This document shows positions 33,713 through 42,337 of a stretch of 64,000 bases of DNA, piece after piece. This DNA is from Chimaeribacter californicus (lineage in GTDB: Bacteria; Pseudomonadota; Gammaproteobacteria; Enterobacterales; Enterobacteriaceae). The stretch lies in assembly GCF_002858675.1 (NCBI RefSeq), contig NZ_PJZF01000025.1, positions 1 through 64,000 on the forward strand. Direction: 5' to 3'. The translations under genes were made by a program, and so were the position numbers. The notes beneath the pieces were generated by a model. It did not search any database. It was not told the DNA's origin and saw nothing but the letters and a program-made list of their open reading frames with translations. How positions within the stretch are numbered: the first letter of the stretch is position 1; every line of letters begins with the position of its first letter.

Positions 33713-34603
33713 TTACTCCGTCCCCTGTGCCTTCAGCCGCGCCTCCAAAAATGACAAAAAGACGCGGGTGACTTCGCTGCGCTGGCGGTGCTGGGAGTAG
33801 AGTGCGTTCAGGCTTAGCGGCGCGGGGTGGTGCGCCGCCAGCACCGGCACCAGCTCGCCCTTTTTCAGCGCCGGGCCGACGATAAACGCCGGCAACAACA
33901 CCAGCCCCAGCCCGGCGATCGCTGCGTCACGCAGCACCTCCCCGTTGTTGCTGATGATCGGCCCCTGCACATCCAGCATTTTGCGCTTGCCGTCCTGCAC
34001 CAGCTCCCAGCCGGTCTGCCCTTCCCGGCCGTAACGCAGGCAGGCGTGCGCCAGCAGATCCTCCGGGGTCTGCGGCTCCCCGGCGCGCTTGAGGTAGGCG
34101 GGGCTGGCGCAGATGACCCGCGTAAGCCGGCCGAGGCGGCGGGCGATAAGCGTTGAGTCCGCCAGCGTGCCGATGCGGATCGCGATGTCAAACCCCTCAC
34201 CAATCAGATCCACCTGCCGGTCTCCCAGCTCAACCTGAAACCGCACCGCCGGGTACAGGCTCAGGAATTCGGCAATCAGCGGCGAGAGGTGGCTCATGCC
34301 AAATGACATCGGCATGCTGATGCGGAAGGTGCCGTGCAGCGCCTGGCGGCGTTCGCCCACTGCCTGTTCCGCCTCGTGGATGTCATCCAGGATGCGCTGC
34401 GCATGCTGGCCGAACACCTGCCCCGCCTCGGTGACGGAGAGCTTGCGGGTGTTGCGGATCAACAGCCGCGCGCCCAATGACGCCTCCAGCGCCGCCATCC
34501 GCCGGCTGACGTACTGCTTCGACAGCAACAGCTGATCCGCCGCGGCGGTAAAGCTCCCGGCGCGGATCACCGTGATAAAAATACGGAGGTCTTCTATCTG
34601 CAC
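33713..34603 (-). CDS. LysR family transcriptional regulator
   Basis: This 296-residue LysR regulator has a helix-turn-helix in MQIEDLRIFITVIRAGSFTAAADQLLLSKQYVSRRMAALEASLG and a periplasmic-binding-like effector domain. A GTG start at 34603 is favoured: AGGTGG precedes it, and the predicted protein then begins at the usual LysR position. The long in-frame extension upstream would run into the pirin promoter and has no homology. It is divergent from the pirin gene at 34726 and probably regulates it. Confidence 0.8.
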   Translation of the reverse strand: MQIEDLRIFITVIRAGSFTAAADQLLLSKQYVSRRMAALEASLGARLLIRNTRKLSVTEAGQVFGQHAQRILDDIHEAEQAVGERRQALHGTFRISMPMSFGMSHLSPLIAEFLSLYPAVRFQVELGDRQVDLIGEGFDIAIRIGTLADSTLIARRLGRLTRVICASPAYLKRAGEPQTPEDLLAHACLRYGREGQTGWELVQDGKRKMLDVQGPIISNNGEVLRDAAIAGLGLVLLPAFIVGPALKKGELVPVLAAHHPAPLSLNALYSQHRQRSEVTRVFLSFLEARLKAQGTE

Positions 34604-34725
34604 ATTGTCCACCTGATTGTGACAGTGATTGTCATTCCAGCCGATTGTTGAGCAAAACAGTTTACGTATACTTGTTCCCCATAGGAAGGGCAACCGCCTT
34701 TCACCCCATCCCCAAGGAGAACACC

Positions 34726-35445
34726 ATGATCGAGCAAAGACTGTCTGAACAACGTGGCCAGGGTAATCACGGCTGGCTGAACTCATATCACACCTTTTCG
34801 TTCGCCGGTTACTGGGACCCGAAACAGACCGGTTTCTCCGACCTGCTGGTGATTAATGATGACCGGGTTGCGCCATCACGCGGTTTCGGGGCGCACGCCC
34901 ACAACAACATGGAGATCATCTCCTATGTGCTGGAAGGGGCGCTGGCGCACAAAGACTCGATGGGCACCGGCTCGGTGATTGTCCCGGGTGATGTGCAGCT
35001 GATGAGCGCCGGTGCGGGGGTCACGCACAGCGAGTTCAACCACTCCACCAGCGACGGGGTGCACTTCCTGCAGATCTGGATTGTGCCGGATGAGAAGAAC
35101 ACCACGCCGGGCTACCAGCAGGTGTCAGTGCCGGACAGTGAAAAACGCGGCCAGCTGCGCCTGATTGTCTCGCCGGACGGCAGCAACGGCGCGTTGCGGG
35201 TGCGCCAGGACGTGAAGATCTACGCCGGGCTGTTTGATGGTGATGAGCAGCAGACGTTTGCGCTCGGGCAGAACCGCTACGCCTATATCCATGTGGCCCG
35301 CGGCAGCGTGAACATCAACGGCATCGCCTTTACCGCCGGTGACGGCGCACGCGTCCGGGATGAAGCCTCGCTGACCTTAAGCGGCGGCGACCAGGCGGAA
35401 GTGCTGCTGTTTGACCTGCGCCCGCTGGAAGTGAACCACCCGTAA
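34726..35445 (+). CDS. Pirin family protein (YhhW-like quercetinase)
   Basis: This 239-residue bicupin has the metal ligands of bacterial pirins at His57, His59, His101 and Glu103. The start MIEQRLSEQRGQGNHGWLNSYHTFSFAGYWDP is very close in pattern to E. coli YhhW, which has quercetin 2,3-dioxygenase activity in vitro. The in vivo role is uncertain, perhaps redox or electrophile sensing. AAGGAGA precedes ATG 34726. It is divergent from a LysR gene and followed by a strong terminator. Confidence 0.85.
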   Translation: MIEQRLSEQRGQGNHGWLNSYHTFSFAGYWDPKQTGFSDLLVINDDRVAPSRGFGAHAHNNMEIISYVLEGALAHKDSMGTGSVIVPGDVQLMSAGAGVTHSEFNHSTSDGVHFLQIWIVPDEKNTTPGYQQVSVPDSEKRGQLRLIVSPDGSNGALRVRQDVKIYAGLFDGDEQQTFALGQNRYAYIHVARGSVNINGIAFTAGDGARVRDEASLTLSGGDQAEVLLFDLRPLEVNHP

Positions 35446-35450
35446 TAACT

Positions 35451-35483
35451 AAAAAGCCCCCGCTGCAAGACGGGGGCTTTTTT
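35451..35483 (+). terminator. Bidirectional Rho-independent terminator after the pirin gene
   Basis: AGCCCCCG and CGGGGGCT form a stem around an eight-base loop, flanked by A and T runs, so it can act on both strands. Confidence 0.9.
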
Positions 35484-35558
35484 ATGCCCGGCCTCCGCGC
35501 TAGCACGGGGGTCAGGCTGATGTCACGTTAAGCTGCCATTGCGCCAACGTCCGGATGC

Positions 35559-35921
35559 TCAAATCCAGACATCATTTACTGCCGTCCGTTCTCCGCCTTC
35601 ATGGCCGGTATTCAATACGCCGCGAGGTTCGATCAATATCAGTTGAGTCTCAACACCGGCATAGGGTTTATGCTCCACCCCGCGCGGCACTACGTACATT
35701 TCTCCCGGCTTAATCCAGACCTCACCCTCCCGGAAATCAATGCGCAGCGCGCCCTCCAGCACAATAAACACCTCGTCCGTTTCTGGATGAGAATGCCAGA
35801 CAAAATCACCGTGAATTTTCACCACCTTAAACTGATAGTCATTCATTTCGGCGATGACTTTTGGCTGCCATTGTTCGGTAAAAAGAGAGAATTTATGTGC
35901 GAAATTAATAGGCTGATACAT
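35559..35921 (-). CDS. Single-domain cupin protein
   Basis: This 120-residue cupin has metal-ligand candidates His43, His45, Glu50 ([16 protein letters not shown]) and His84 ([12 protein letters not shown]), the standard two cupin motifs. Small cupins of this type have no assigned reaction. The AraC-family regulator gene is 80 bp upstream on the same strand; co-regulation is plausible. Confidence 0.8.
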   Translation of the reverse strand: MYQPINFAHKFSLFTEQWQPKVIAEMNDYQFKVVKIHGDFVWHSHPETDEVFIVLEGALRIDFREGEVWIKPGEMYVVPRGVEHKPYAGVETQLILIEPRGVLNTGHEGGERTAVNDVWI

Positions 35922-36001
35922 CTGCAGGCTCCTTATTTAAGAAGCGTTCAGCATAGTGACCCTGGCTGACCGAAATCTTGAACGATTGTGCAACGGTGTG
36001 C

Positions 36002-36814
36002 TCAGCCGCCTTTGATGAACCTGAGCCAGCGGCCCGGCGGCACACCGACGTTGCGGATAAATTGGCGGGTCATGTGGCTTTGATCTGAAAAGCCCGCATC
36101 GATGGCAATATCTGCCAGATTCCCGCCTGATAACATCAGCCGCCTGCAATGTTTCAGACGGCGCAGGGTGACGTACCGGTAGGGGCTGGTACCAAACAGC
36201 GCCCGGAAATCACGGCTCAGGCTCCAGCGATCTCTTCCGCTGATCTCAGAAAGTCTCTCCAGGGTAATGTTTTCATCAAAACAGGTGTGGATATATTCCC
36301 TTGCCCGCTCCGCAGCCTGATAGTCATACACCCGCCGTGGGTGGCGTTGTCCTCCGACCACCGCCAGCGTCTGGGCCAGATCATAAAGCGCATCCTCTTC
36401 TTCAAGCGTTTCAAATGGGTCATCCATCGCCCGCAGCAAAGGTTGCGCCGCGGCAAAGAGCCGTGGGTCATCCGAAAGGCCGCCCGGAATAAAAGGTAGC
36501 GGCTTGCCGCCCACTATTTTTTGAATTAATGCAGGCTCGATATATATCATCCGATACCGGAACCCCGCCTCCGTACCCGCTTCCCCATCATGGACTTCAT
36601 CCGGGTGCAGGACGATGGTGCCGCCGGGCAGGCTATTTCGCCGGCTGCCGCGATAGTTAAAACGTTGCACGCCGGACAACGTACGGCCAATGGCGTAGGT
36701 ATCATGGCGATGAAGCGCATACCCGTGGCCGCCAAAAAACGCTTCGAGGCGCTCTATTTGTGAGGGAGAGTGGGCCAGCTTAACCCAGTCATGTAAGTTT
36801 TTATTGGGTGACAT
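36002..36814 (-). CDS. AraC family transcriptional regulator
   Basis: This 270-residue regulator has an N-terminal cupin-type ligand domain (AraC_binding; HRHDTYAIGRTLSGVQRFNYRG, PGGTIVLHPDEVHDGE). A C-terminal double helix-turn-helix follows (ITLERLSEISGRDRWSLSRDFRALFGTSPYRYVTLRRLKHCRRLML and LADIAIDAGFSDQSHMTRQFIRNVGVPPGRW). It is divergent from sad, with a palindrome between them, and is also oriented toward the cupin gene. The inducer is unknown. Confidence 0.85.
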   Translation of the reverse strand: MSPNKNLHDWVKLAHSPSQIERLEAFFGGHGYALHRHDTYAIGRTLSGVQRFNYRGSRRNSLPGGTIVLHPDEVHDGEAGTEAGFRYRMIYIEPALIQKIVGGKPLPFIPGGLSDDPRLFAAAQPLLRAMDDPFETLEEEDALYDLAQTLAVVGGQRHPRRVYDYQAAERAREYIHTCFDENITLERLSEISGRDRWSLSRDFRALFGTSPYRYVTLRRLKHCRRLMLSGGNLADIAIDAGFSDQSHMTRQFIRNVGVPPGRWLRFIKGG

Positions 36815-36855
36815 AAGAAGGGGCCTGTTCCTGTCAAAACAGCGATGACCAGAAG

Positions 36856-36873
36856 ACGTTTATAGATAAACGT
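36856..36873. promoter_or_regulatory. Inverted repeat between araC-type gene and sad
   Basis: ACGTTTAT-AG-ATAAACGT is a perfect 8-bp inverted repeat, 42 bp upstream of the AraC-type start. The rest of the 225-bp intergenic region is AT-rich and has ATTCACTAT in tandem at 36962-36980. Operator candidates. Confidence 0.45.
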
Positions 36874-37039
36874 TACCGCGCCCGCTGGCTAGTCAACGCG
36901 TTAAAAATACCCCTTTTTAAGATAACCAAGCAATCTTATTTTCCCTGTTAGAGAACAACCCATTCACTATTATTCACTATAAAAGAACAACAATCAGTCT
37001 TACAGTAGGCTCACATCTTTTAAAACAGCGAGCCGAACC

Positions 37040-38428
37040 ATGCAAATGTCTTCCGATACCCACGCATTTTCTGTTAACCCCGCCACTGGTGAGAAGATCG
37101 CCGCTTATCCGTTTGTAACGGCAGAGCAGATTGATCAGGCCGTTGAGGCGAACTACCGCGCGTACCAGCAGTGGCGCGCCCTGCCGCTGGCGGCGCGGGG
37201 GCAAAAGCTGCGCGATCTGGCCGCCTCGCTGCGCACCCATGCGGAGCCGCTGGCGCTGATGATTACCCAGGAAATGGGTAAGCCGGTGAACCAGGCGCGC
37301 GCTGAAGTGGAGAAATCCGCTGCGCTGTGTGACTGGTATGCGGAACATGGCCCGGCGATGCTGGCAACCGAACCCACCACAGTTGAAAACCAGAACGCGG
37401 TGATTGAATACCGGCCGCTCGGCCCGCTGCTGGCGGTGATGCCGTGGAACTTCCCGCTGTGGCAGGTGCTGCGCGGCGCGGTGCCGAGCCTGCTGGCGGG
37501 TAACAGCTATGTGCTGAAACATGCGCCGAATGTGCTGGGCAGCGCGCAGCTGATCGAGGAGATTTTCCTGCATGCCGGGTTCCCGGCGCACCTGTTTACC
37601 CAGCTGAACGCCACCAATGCGGGCGTCAGCCAGATTATCAACCACCCGCGCATCGCGGCGGTGATGGTCACCGGCAGTGGCCGCGCCGGCAGCGCGATTG
37701 CGGCACAGGCGGGCGCGGCGCTGAAAAAATGCGTGCTGGAGCTGGGCGGTTCCGATCCGTTTATCATCCTGAACGATGCCGATCTGGATGACGCGGTGAA
37801 AGCCGCCGTGGCCGGGCGTTACCAGAACAGCGGCCAGGTGTGCGCGGCAGCCAAGCGGTTCATTGTTGAAGCCGGTATTGCCGAACGCTTCACGGAGAAA
37901 TTTGTTGAGGCGGTGCGCGCCATCAAAATGGGCGATCCGCGTGAGGCGGAGCACTATGTCGGGCCGATGGCGCGTTATGACCTGCGCGACGAGCTGCATA
38001 ATCAGGTGCAGGAATCCCTGGCACAGGGCGCGACCCTGCTGCTCGGCGGTGACAAACTGGCCGGGGCGGGCAACTACTACCTGCCGACCGTGCTGGGCAA
38101 CGTCACCCCGGAGATGACCGCCTTCCGCCAGGAGCTGTTCGGCCCGGTGGCCGCCATCAGCATCGCGCAGGACGCCGACCACGCGCTGGCGCTGGCGAAT
38201 GACAGCGACTTCGGCCTGATGGCGACGATTTACACCGGCGATGTGGCGCGGGCGGAACAGATGGCCGCCGCGCTGGAGTGCGGCGGCGTGTTCATCAACG
38301 GCTACAGCGCCAGTGACCCGCGCGTGGCGTTCGGCGGCGTGAAGAAAAGCGGCTTTGGCCGTGAGCTCTCCCATTTTGGCCTGCACGAGTTCTGCAACAT
38401 CCAGACCGTATGGAAAAACCGCCGTTGA
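37040..38428 (+). CDS. sad: NAD(P)-dependent succinate semialdehyde dehydrogenase Sad
   Basis: This 462-residue aldehyde dehydrogenase has the same length as E. coli Sad (YneI) and strong identity, for example NQARAEVEKSAALCDWYAEHGPAML and the C-terminal GFGRELSHFGLHEFCNIQTVWK. The catalytic Cys is in GQVCAAAKRF and the base Glu in LELGGSDPF. It oxidises succinate semialdehyde to succinate, the last step of GABA or putrescine breakdown. Other genes of that path are absent here. The start at 37040 has only a weak ribosome-binding site. The AraC-type gene upstream may control it. Confidence 0.9.
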   Translation: MQMSSDTHAFSVNPATGEKIAAYPFVTAEQIDQAVEANYRAYQQWRALPLAARGQKLRDLAASLRTHAEPLALMITQEMGKPVNQARAEVEKSAALCDWYAEHGPAMLATEPTTVENQNAVIEYRPLGPLLAVMPWNFPLWQVLRGAVPSLLAGNSYVLKHAPNVLGSAQLIEEIFLHAGFPAHLFTQLNATNAGVSQIINHPRIAAVMVTGSGRAGSAIAAQAGAALKKCVLELGGSDPFIILNDADLDDAVKAAVAGRYQNSGQVCAAAKRFIVEAGIAERFTEKFVEAVRAIKMGDPREAEHYVGPMARYDLRDELHNQVQESLAQGATLLLGGDKLAGAGNYYLPTVLGNVTPEMTAFRQELFGPVAAISIAQDADHALALANDSDFGLMATIYTGDVARAEQMAAALECGGVFINGYSASDPRVAFGGVKKSGFGRELSHFGLHEFCNIQTVWKNRR

Positions 38429-38435
38429 CCGGCTG

Positions 38436-38456
38436 CCGGGGGCGTGACGCCCCCGG
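38436..38456 (+). terminator. Strong GC hairpin after sad
   Basis: CCGGGGGCG-tga-CGCCCCCGG is a perfect 9-bp stem eight bases past the sad stop. It lacks a T run, so it may stabilise the 3' end or pause transcription rather than terminate alone. Confidence 0.55.
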
Positions 38457-38561
38457 ATCGCATAAATGAATAATCCTCATAACAGCATTCTGTTTAGGCT
38501 GCTAAGCGATGAGCCTGTGATTGCCTATACTTGGCAAAGCCTGTGTTAAAGGAGAGAGAAA

Positions 38562-38789
38562 ATGCCCCATGTGCTTGTAAAACTGGTACCCGGTAAAACC
38601 GAGGAGCAGAAACGCGCGTTAACGGACGCCATCTCCCAGAGCGTCCAGCAGCATCTCGGCTCCACTGAAGACGAAGTCTCCGTGGCGTTTGAAGAGGTAC
38701 CGATGGATCAGTGGGCGGAGACGGTCTACCGCCCCGAAATCGTCGGCTGCCCGGATAAAATCTATAAAAAGCCCGGCTACACCCTGTGA
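38562..38789 (+). CDS. 4-oxalocrotonate tautomerase family protein (PptA-like)
   Basis: This 75-residue protein starts MPH, so Pro becomes the N-terminal catalytic residue after Met removal. The overall pattern (TDAISQSVQQHLGS...VSVAFEEVPMDQWAETVYRPEI...IYKKPGY) follows E. coli PptA (YdcE). Members catalyse keto-enol tautomerisation of 2-hydroxymuconate or phenylpyruvate-like compounds. GGAGAGAG precedes the start. Placement between sad and an alcohol dehydrogenase does not define a pathway. Confidence 0.8.
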   Translation: MPHVLVKLVPGKTEEQKRALTDAISQSVQQHLGSTEDEVSVAFEEVPMDQWAETVYRPEIVGCPDKIYKKPGYTL

Positions 38790-38900
38790 TGGCCGCCTGC
38801 CTGACAGGGCAGGCACGCACAAACCGGATTCTTACATTACGCTGTATACGGGCGCCGCGAGGGTGTCCGTTTTCTTTTTACATCTAAGAGGTGGTAAACG

Positions 38901-39947
38901 ATGAAAACCCAGGGCTATGCCGCACTGAAGGCGGGCGCACCGCTGGTTCCTTTCTCATTTGAGCGTCGCGCCCTGCGTGACAACGATGTGGCGATGGAAA
39001 TTCTGTTCTGTGGCGTCTGCCACTCTGACCTGCATCAGGCCCGCAACGACTGGGGCATGGGCACCTACCCGATGGTGCCGGGCCATGAGATTGTCGGCCG
39101 CGTGACGGACATCGGCGCAGGCGTTACCCGCTATAAAGCCGGTGATCTGGTCGCCGTAGGCTGTATGGTCGATTCCTGCCAGACCTGTGACCAGTGCCGC
39201 CAGGGCGAAGAGCAGTTCTGCCGCGAAGGCATGACCCCGACCTACGCCGGCCAGGATCGCATCACGCAGGAAACCACCCAGGGTGGCTACTCCAAGCACC
39301 TGGTGGTGCGTGAAGAGTTCGTGCTCTCCGTGCCGGAGACGCTGGAGCTGTCCAAAGTTGCCCCGCTGCTGTGCGCCGGTATCACCACTTACTCCCCGCT
39401 GCGCACCTGGGGCGTTGGCCCGGGCAGCCGCGTCGCCGTGGTCGGTTTGGGTGGCCTCGGCCACATGGCGGTAAAACTGGCAGCCGGTATGGGCGCCACC
39501 GTGACCGTGATTGGCCGCAGCGCAGCCAAAGCGGACGACGCGCGCGAACTGGGTGCCGATCACTACCTGATCTCCACCGATGAGCAGGCGATGCAGCAGG
39601 CGTACAACAGCTTTGATGTGATCATCGACAGCATCCCGGTACGCCACGATGTGTCGGTTTACATGCCGCTGCTGGATGTGGACGGGACCATGGTGATGGT
39701 CGGCCAGATTGGCCCGATCGACGAGCAGAACACCTTCCCGATGGTGTTTGGCCGTCGCCGTCTGGCCGGTTCCCTGATTGGCGGCATCAAAGAAACCCAG
39801 GAAATGCTGGACTTCTGCGGCCGTAAAAACATTCTGCCGGAGTGTGAAATCATCAACATCGACCAGATCAACGAAGCGTTCGAGCGCATGGAGCGTTCTG
39901 ACGTGCGTTACCGTTTCGTGATCGACATGGCGTCCCTTTCCGCCTGA
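38901..39947 (+). CDS. Zinc-dependent NAD(P)-alcohol dehydrogenase, YahK/cinnamyl-alcohol type
   Basis: This 348-residue medium-chain dehydrogenase has catalytic-zinc ligands in CGVCHSDLH and GHEIVGRV, the structural zinc cysteines in CMVDSCQTCDQCRQGEEQFC, and the nucleotide motif VVGLGGLGHMAVKLA. The pattern matches E. coli YahK, a broad NADPH-dependent aldehyde reductase, including LLCAGITTYSPLR and SLIGGIKETQEMLDFC. It probably detoxifies aldehydes. AAGAGGTGG precedes the start, and a strong terminator follows. Confidence 0.9.
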   Translation: MKTQGYAALKAGAPLVPFSFERRALRDNDVAMEILFCGVCHSDLHQARNDWGMGTYPMVPGHEIVGRVTDIGAGVTRYKAGDLVAVGCMVDSCQTCDQCRQGEEQFCREGMTPTYAGQDRITQETTQGGYSKHLVVREEFVLSVPETLELSKVAPLLCAGITTYSPLRTWGVGPGSRVAVVGLGGLGHMAVKLAAGMGATVTVIGRSAAKADDARELGADHYLISTDEQAMQQAYNSFDVIIDSIPVRHDVSVYMPLLDVDGTMVMVGQIGPIDEQNTFPMVFGRRRLAGSLIGGIKETQEMLDFCGRKNILPECEIINIDQINEAFERMERSDVRYRFVIDMASLSA

Positions 39948-39953
39948 TGTTCC

Positions 39954-39990
39954 ACGCTGCGCCCGGTGGGCGCAGCGTTCTTTCCTTTCG
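39954..39990 (+). terminator. Rho-independent terminator after the alcohol dehydrogenase
   Basis: ACGCTGCGCCC-ggt-GGGCGCAGCGT is a perfect 11-bp stem followed by TCTTTCCTTTC. Confidence 0.8.
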
Positions 39991-40089
39991 CTTCCCCTCC
40001 TTCCCTTCTCCCTCTTTCTGAAGTCACCTGATTGAAACCGGCCTTTTCCCCAGGGTTGCTACACTTACCCTTTAACCAAGGAGCCGCGA

Positions 40090-40413
40090 ATGAAATCTGT
40101 ACGTCTGATTGAGACCCTGTTGATCGGGGAAGATGAGCACCCGACCCATAAATATGAGATTTACGGGTCAGATAGTCAGACCCCGGACTATGCGCTGCTG
40201 TTTGAGCGGCAGGCCAACGGCAGCAGCTGGGTGGAGAGTGAGGAGCACATCAGCCTGACCGCTGGGCAGGAAAAGCAGGAGGCCGGTTCCGTGATGGATT
40301 ATGGCTACAGCGACAGCGCCGCCGCCCTGCGCGATCTGGTCAGTGACGCCATTACCCGGTGTGAGGAGCACTGGCAGGAGAGCCAACACCCGGGGGAGAG
40401 TGAGCGGCACTAG
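40090..40413 (+). CDS. Conserved-looking small protein of unknown function
   Basis: This 107-residue acidic protein has AAGGAG upstream of ATG 40090. It starts MKSVRLIETLLIGEDEHPTHKYEIYGS and ends in a charged helix (DLVSDAITRCEEHWQESQHPGESERH). No membrane segment, signal peptide or known motif is visible. Good codon use and the ribosome-binding site support it as real. The family is not recognised. Confidence 0.65.
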   Translation: MKSVRLIETLLIGEDEHPTHKYEIYGSDSQTPDYALLFERQANGSSWVESEEHISLTAGQEKQEAGSVMDYGYSDSAAALRDLVSDAITRCEEHWQESQHPGESERH

Positions 40414-40532
40414 GCCGTGTTCCGTCACTGTTTTTAGCACCATCCAGTGCATGTTCTGACTACAAAAAGTCTTTTAATGTGGCCCGTTACGATTTCCCTG
40501 AAGATGCATGGCCGCTGATTTTCCGGTCGTCG

Positions 40533-40573
40533 TTATCCGCCAGAGTGGGCATCTGAGCCACTCTGGCGGATAA
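40533..40573. repeat. Perfect 16-bp inverted repeat
   Basis: TTATCCGCCAGAGTGG (40533-40548) and CCACTCTGGCGGATAA (40558-40573) form a perfect 16-bp stem with a nine-base loop. There is no T run on either side, so it is not a standard terminator. It lies between the unknown gene and the AT-rich DUF4926 gene and may be a mobile-element end, a repetitive palindromic element, or an mRNA stability structure. Confidence 0.75.
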
Positions 40574-40619
40574 ACGATATTCAGGCCGGAAACTCAACTT
40601 CCGGTGGTACAAAAATGCA

Positions 40620-40844
40620 ATGTCGTGGAACGTTGTTTTGCGATCTGAATTAGAGGTTGTCGTTTTAGCTGAAGATTTACCGGATGAAAGGCTAACTAAA
40701 GGGATGATCGGTACGGTTGTTAACGTATTTGAAGTTCCTACACTCGCCTATTTAGTTGAGTTTTGCGATGAGGAAGGAAGAACGATTGCGCTGCCGACCT
40801 TACTACCTGTTCAACTGAACGATTATGCCACCGATTTACCCTGA
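40620..40844 (+). CDS. DUF4926 domain protein
   Basis: This 74-residue protein matches the DUF4926 pattern: a strand-rich domain with VVVLAEDLPDERLTKGMIGTVVNVFEVPTLAYLVEFCDEEGRTIALPTLLPVQL. These proteins are short and scattered in genomic islands; their role is unknown, and an immunity or antitoxin role has been suggested by context only. Base composition is clearly more AT-rich than the neighbours, suggesting transfer. No good ribosome-binding site is seen ahead of the start. Confidence 0.7.
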   Translation: MSWNVVLRSELEVVVLAEDLPDERLTKGMIGTVVNVFEVPTLAYLVEFCDEEGRTIALPTLLPVQLNDYATDLP

Positions 40845-40865
40845 CACCCGCTATTAGTACCGGTG

Positions 40866-41216
40866 TCACATGAGGTCAATACCGAAGCAGTGAAGCACAA
40901 GCGCATACAACCAGAAAATCACCACGGTCATGAGGCAGGAGGCCAGCAGCGCGAGCCAGAAGCCCCAGCGCTGTAACATGACGGGAAAGCAGAGAAACAT
41001 GGGAAGCGTCGGGAGCACGTACCAAAACGTGTACCACGCGTGGCTGGCGATCTTCTCCTGCGTTTGCCCCTCGAGCTTCATCCATATCAGCACCAAAACA
41101 GTCACCAGTGGCAACGCAGCCAGCAGTCCGCCGAGCCGGTCGCTTCGCTTTGCCACCTCAGAGACAAGCACAACCATCCCTGCAGTCACCGCATATTTCA
41201 CAATCAGCCAGATCAT
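40866..41216 (-). CDS. DUF3147 family membrane protein
   Basis: This 116-residue protein has four hydrophobic segments. It has KYAVTAGMVVLVSEVAKRSDRLGGLLAALPLVTVLVLIWM at the start, a TYAFWYVLPTLP-like central part (here WYTFWYVLPTLPMFLCFPVML), and a final helix (LASCLMTVVIFWLYALVL). It matches the DUF3147 family of inner-membrane proteins with no known function. Confidence 0.75.
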   Translation of the reverse strand: MIWLIVKYAVTAGMVVLVSEVAKRSDRLGGLLAALPLVTVLVLIWMKLEGQTQEKIASHAWYTFWYVLPTLPMFLCFPVMLQRWGFWLALLASCLMTVVIFWLYALVLHCFGIDLM

Positions 41217-41250
41217 TTCATTCCTTCTTATCCCAGTGGCCCGTATTTAC

Positions 41251-41350
41251 CATAACATCTGTTGCACACCCTGTCAGATCGCTACTGGCAGCGTTTCCGG
41301 GATCTGACGCAACACGTTCAGAAAAGGCAGCCAGAAACGCGCAGAGCATG
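41251..41350 (+). pseudogene. Possible C-terminal coding remnant, unidentified
   Basis: In the 220-bp gap between the DUF3147 and TehB-type genes, a plus-strand frame without a start codon reads HLLHTLSDRYWQRFRDLTQH and then a basic tail ending at a TGA. It looks like protein-coding sequence, but no family is recognised. It is tentative and could be chance. Confidence 0.2.
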
Positions 41351-41437
41351 CTTAAACTGACTGCCATCCGGTTATTTTTAAAGCAGTTGTTACGTTAAGG
41401 GACACAGCCCAGGCCGCTTTTTTTGTCTTTTCCTGCC

Positions 41438-42337
41438 TTACCCGCGCCCCTTGCGTGCCAGCAGGGTGGCAAAACGCATTTTGATCCGCTCACCCCGTGC
41501 GTCTGTTTTATGCAGCGCGCCGGGGTTCTCGTTATATTTCACCATCTCCCAGCCCGCGTAGGCGTCCCGCAGCTCCCCGGCCCGGAAGGTAAACGGGAAC
41601 GGCATCACGCAGGGGTAGTCTTCGCTGTCCATCGCCGCCACGATCAGGTTATACCCACCCGGTGCCGTGGCCTGTTGCATCTGCTGTAGCAGGGGCGCAA
41701 TGCTTTCCGGTTGCAGGAACATCATCACCACTGTCGATACAATAAAATCGTACTGCCGTTCAATGCTGACGCCATTCAAATCACGCTGCGCCAGCGTGAT
41801 GCCAGCCAGATCGTCGGCGTTGATGATCTCTTGCAGATTCGCCAGGCTGTCGGCGTGTTTGTCCCACCCTTCCACCGAAAACCCCTGCTGGTGCAGATAG
41901 AGCACATTGCGGCCGTTGCCGCAGCCCAGATCCAGCGCCCGCCCCGGCGGGATGATCCCGGCCGCTTCGATTACCTCGGAATGAGGCAGCGTCAGCTGAT
42001 ATTTTTTATGGAAATAGGCCGCCGGTTCACAGTAGAACGCCAGTTGGCAGGCGATGTCCGGGCTGAACGCCACAATGCGGTGCCACTGCTGCGGCGCGAT
42101 GCGTGGCGGCTGGTGCTCCGGGTCAAAGGTAAAGCGCTGCGTCACCTCACCCTGTTCAGTCAGCAGGGCAAACTCCAGCGTGCCGTGGAGGATCGTCAGC
42201 TGCGCCCAGGTGCCCGGCTGGGTATTGTGCTGCTGCTGAAACGCCGCGGGCAAGGTGTCGTGGTGCCAGACCGGCAGGGTTTTGTAGCAGATCAGGGTGT
42301 CGCCGGAAATCTGGGTGTCGCAAATTACATCGTACAT
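41438..42337 (-). CDS. tehB: TehB-type SAM methyltransferase with N-terminal DUF1971 domain
   Basis: This 299-residue protein has an N-terminal cupin-like DUF1971 domain (about 1-95; LPVWHHDTLPAAFQQQHNTQPGTWAQL) and a TehB methyltransferase domain. The SAM site is ALDLGCGNGRNVLYLHQQGF, followed by TLAQRDLNGVSIERQYDFIVSTVVMMFL. This is the long Haemophilus-type architecture rather than the shorter E. coli TehB. TehB confers tellurite resistance and can methylate other substrates. Its start lies inside the last codons of norW (13-bp overlap), so it is probably the third gene of the norVW operon and expressed under NO. Confidence 0.85.
   Translation of the reverse strand: MYDVICDTQISGDTLICYKTLPVWHHDTLPAAFQQQHNTQPGTWAQLTILHGTLEFALLTEQGEVTQRFTFDPEHQPPRIAPQQWHRIVAFSPDIACQLAFYCEPAAYFHKKYQLTLPHSEVIEAAGIIPPGRALDLGCGNGRNVLYLHQQGFSVEGWDKHADSLANLQEIINADDLAGITLAQRDLNGVSIERQYDFIVSTVVMMFLQPESIAPLLQQMQQATAPGGYNLIVAAMDSEDYPCVMPFPFTFRAGELRDAYAGWEMVKYNENPGALHKTDARGERIKMRFATLLARKGRG

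Noticed and set aside
36977-38386. Minus-strand frame of about 469 codons over sad
   Set aside because: sad on the plus strand has full-length similarity and catalytic residues; the antisense frame is a GC-driven shadow.
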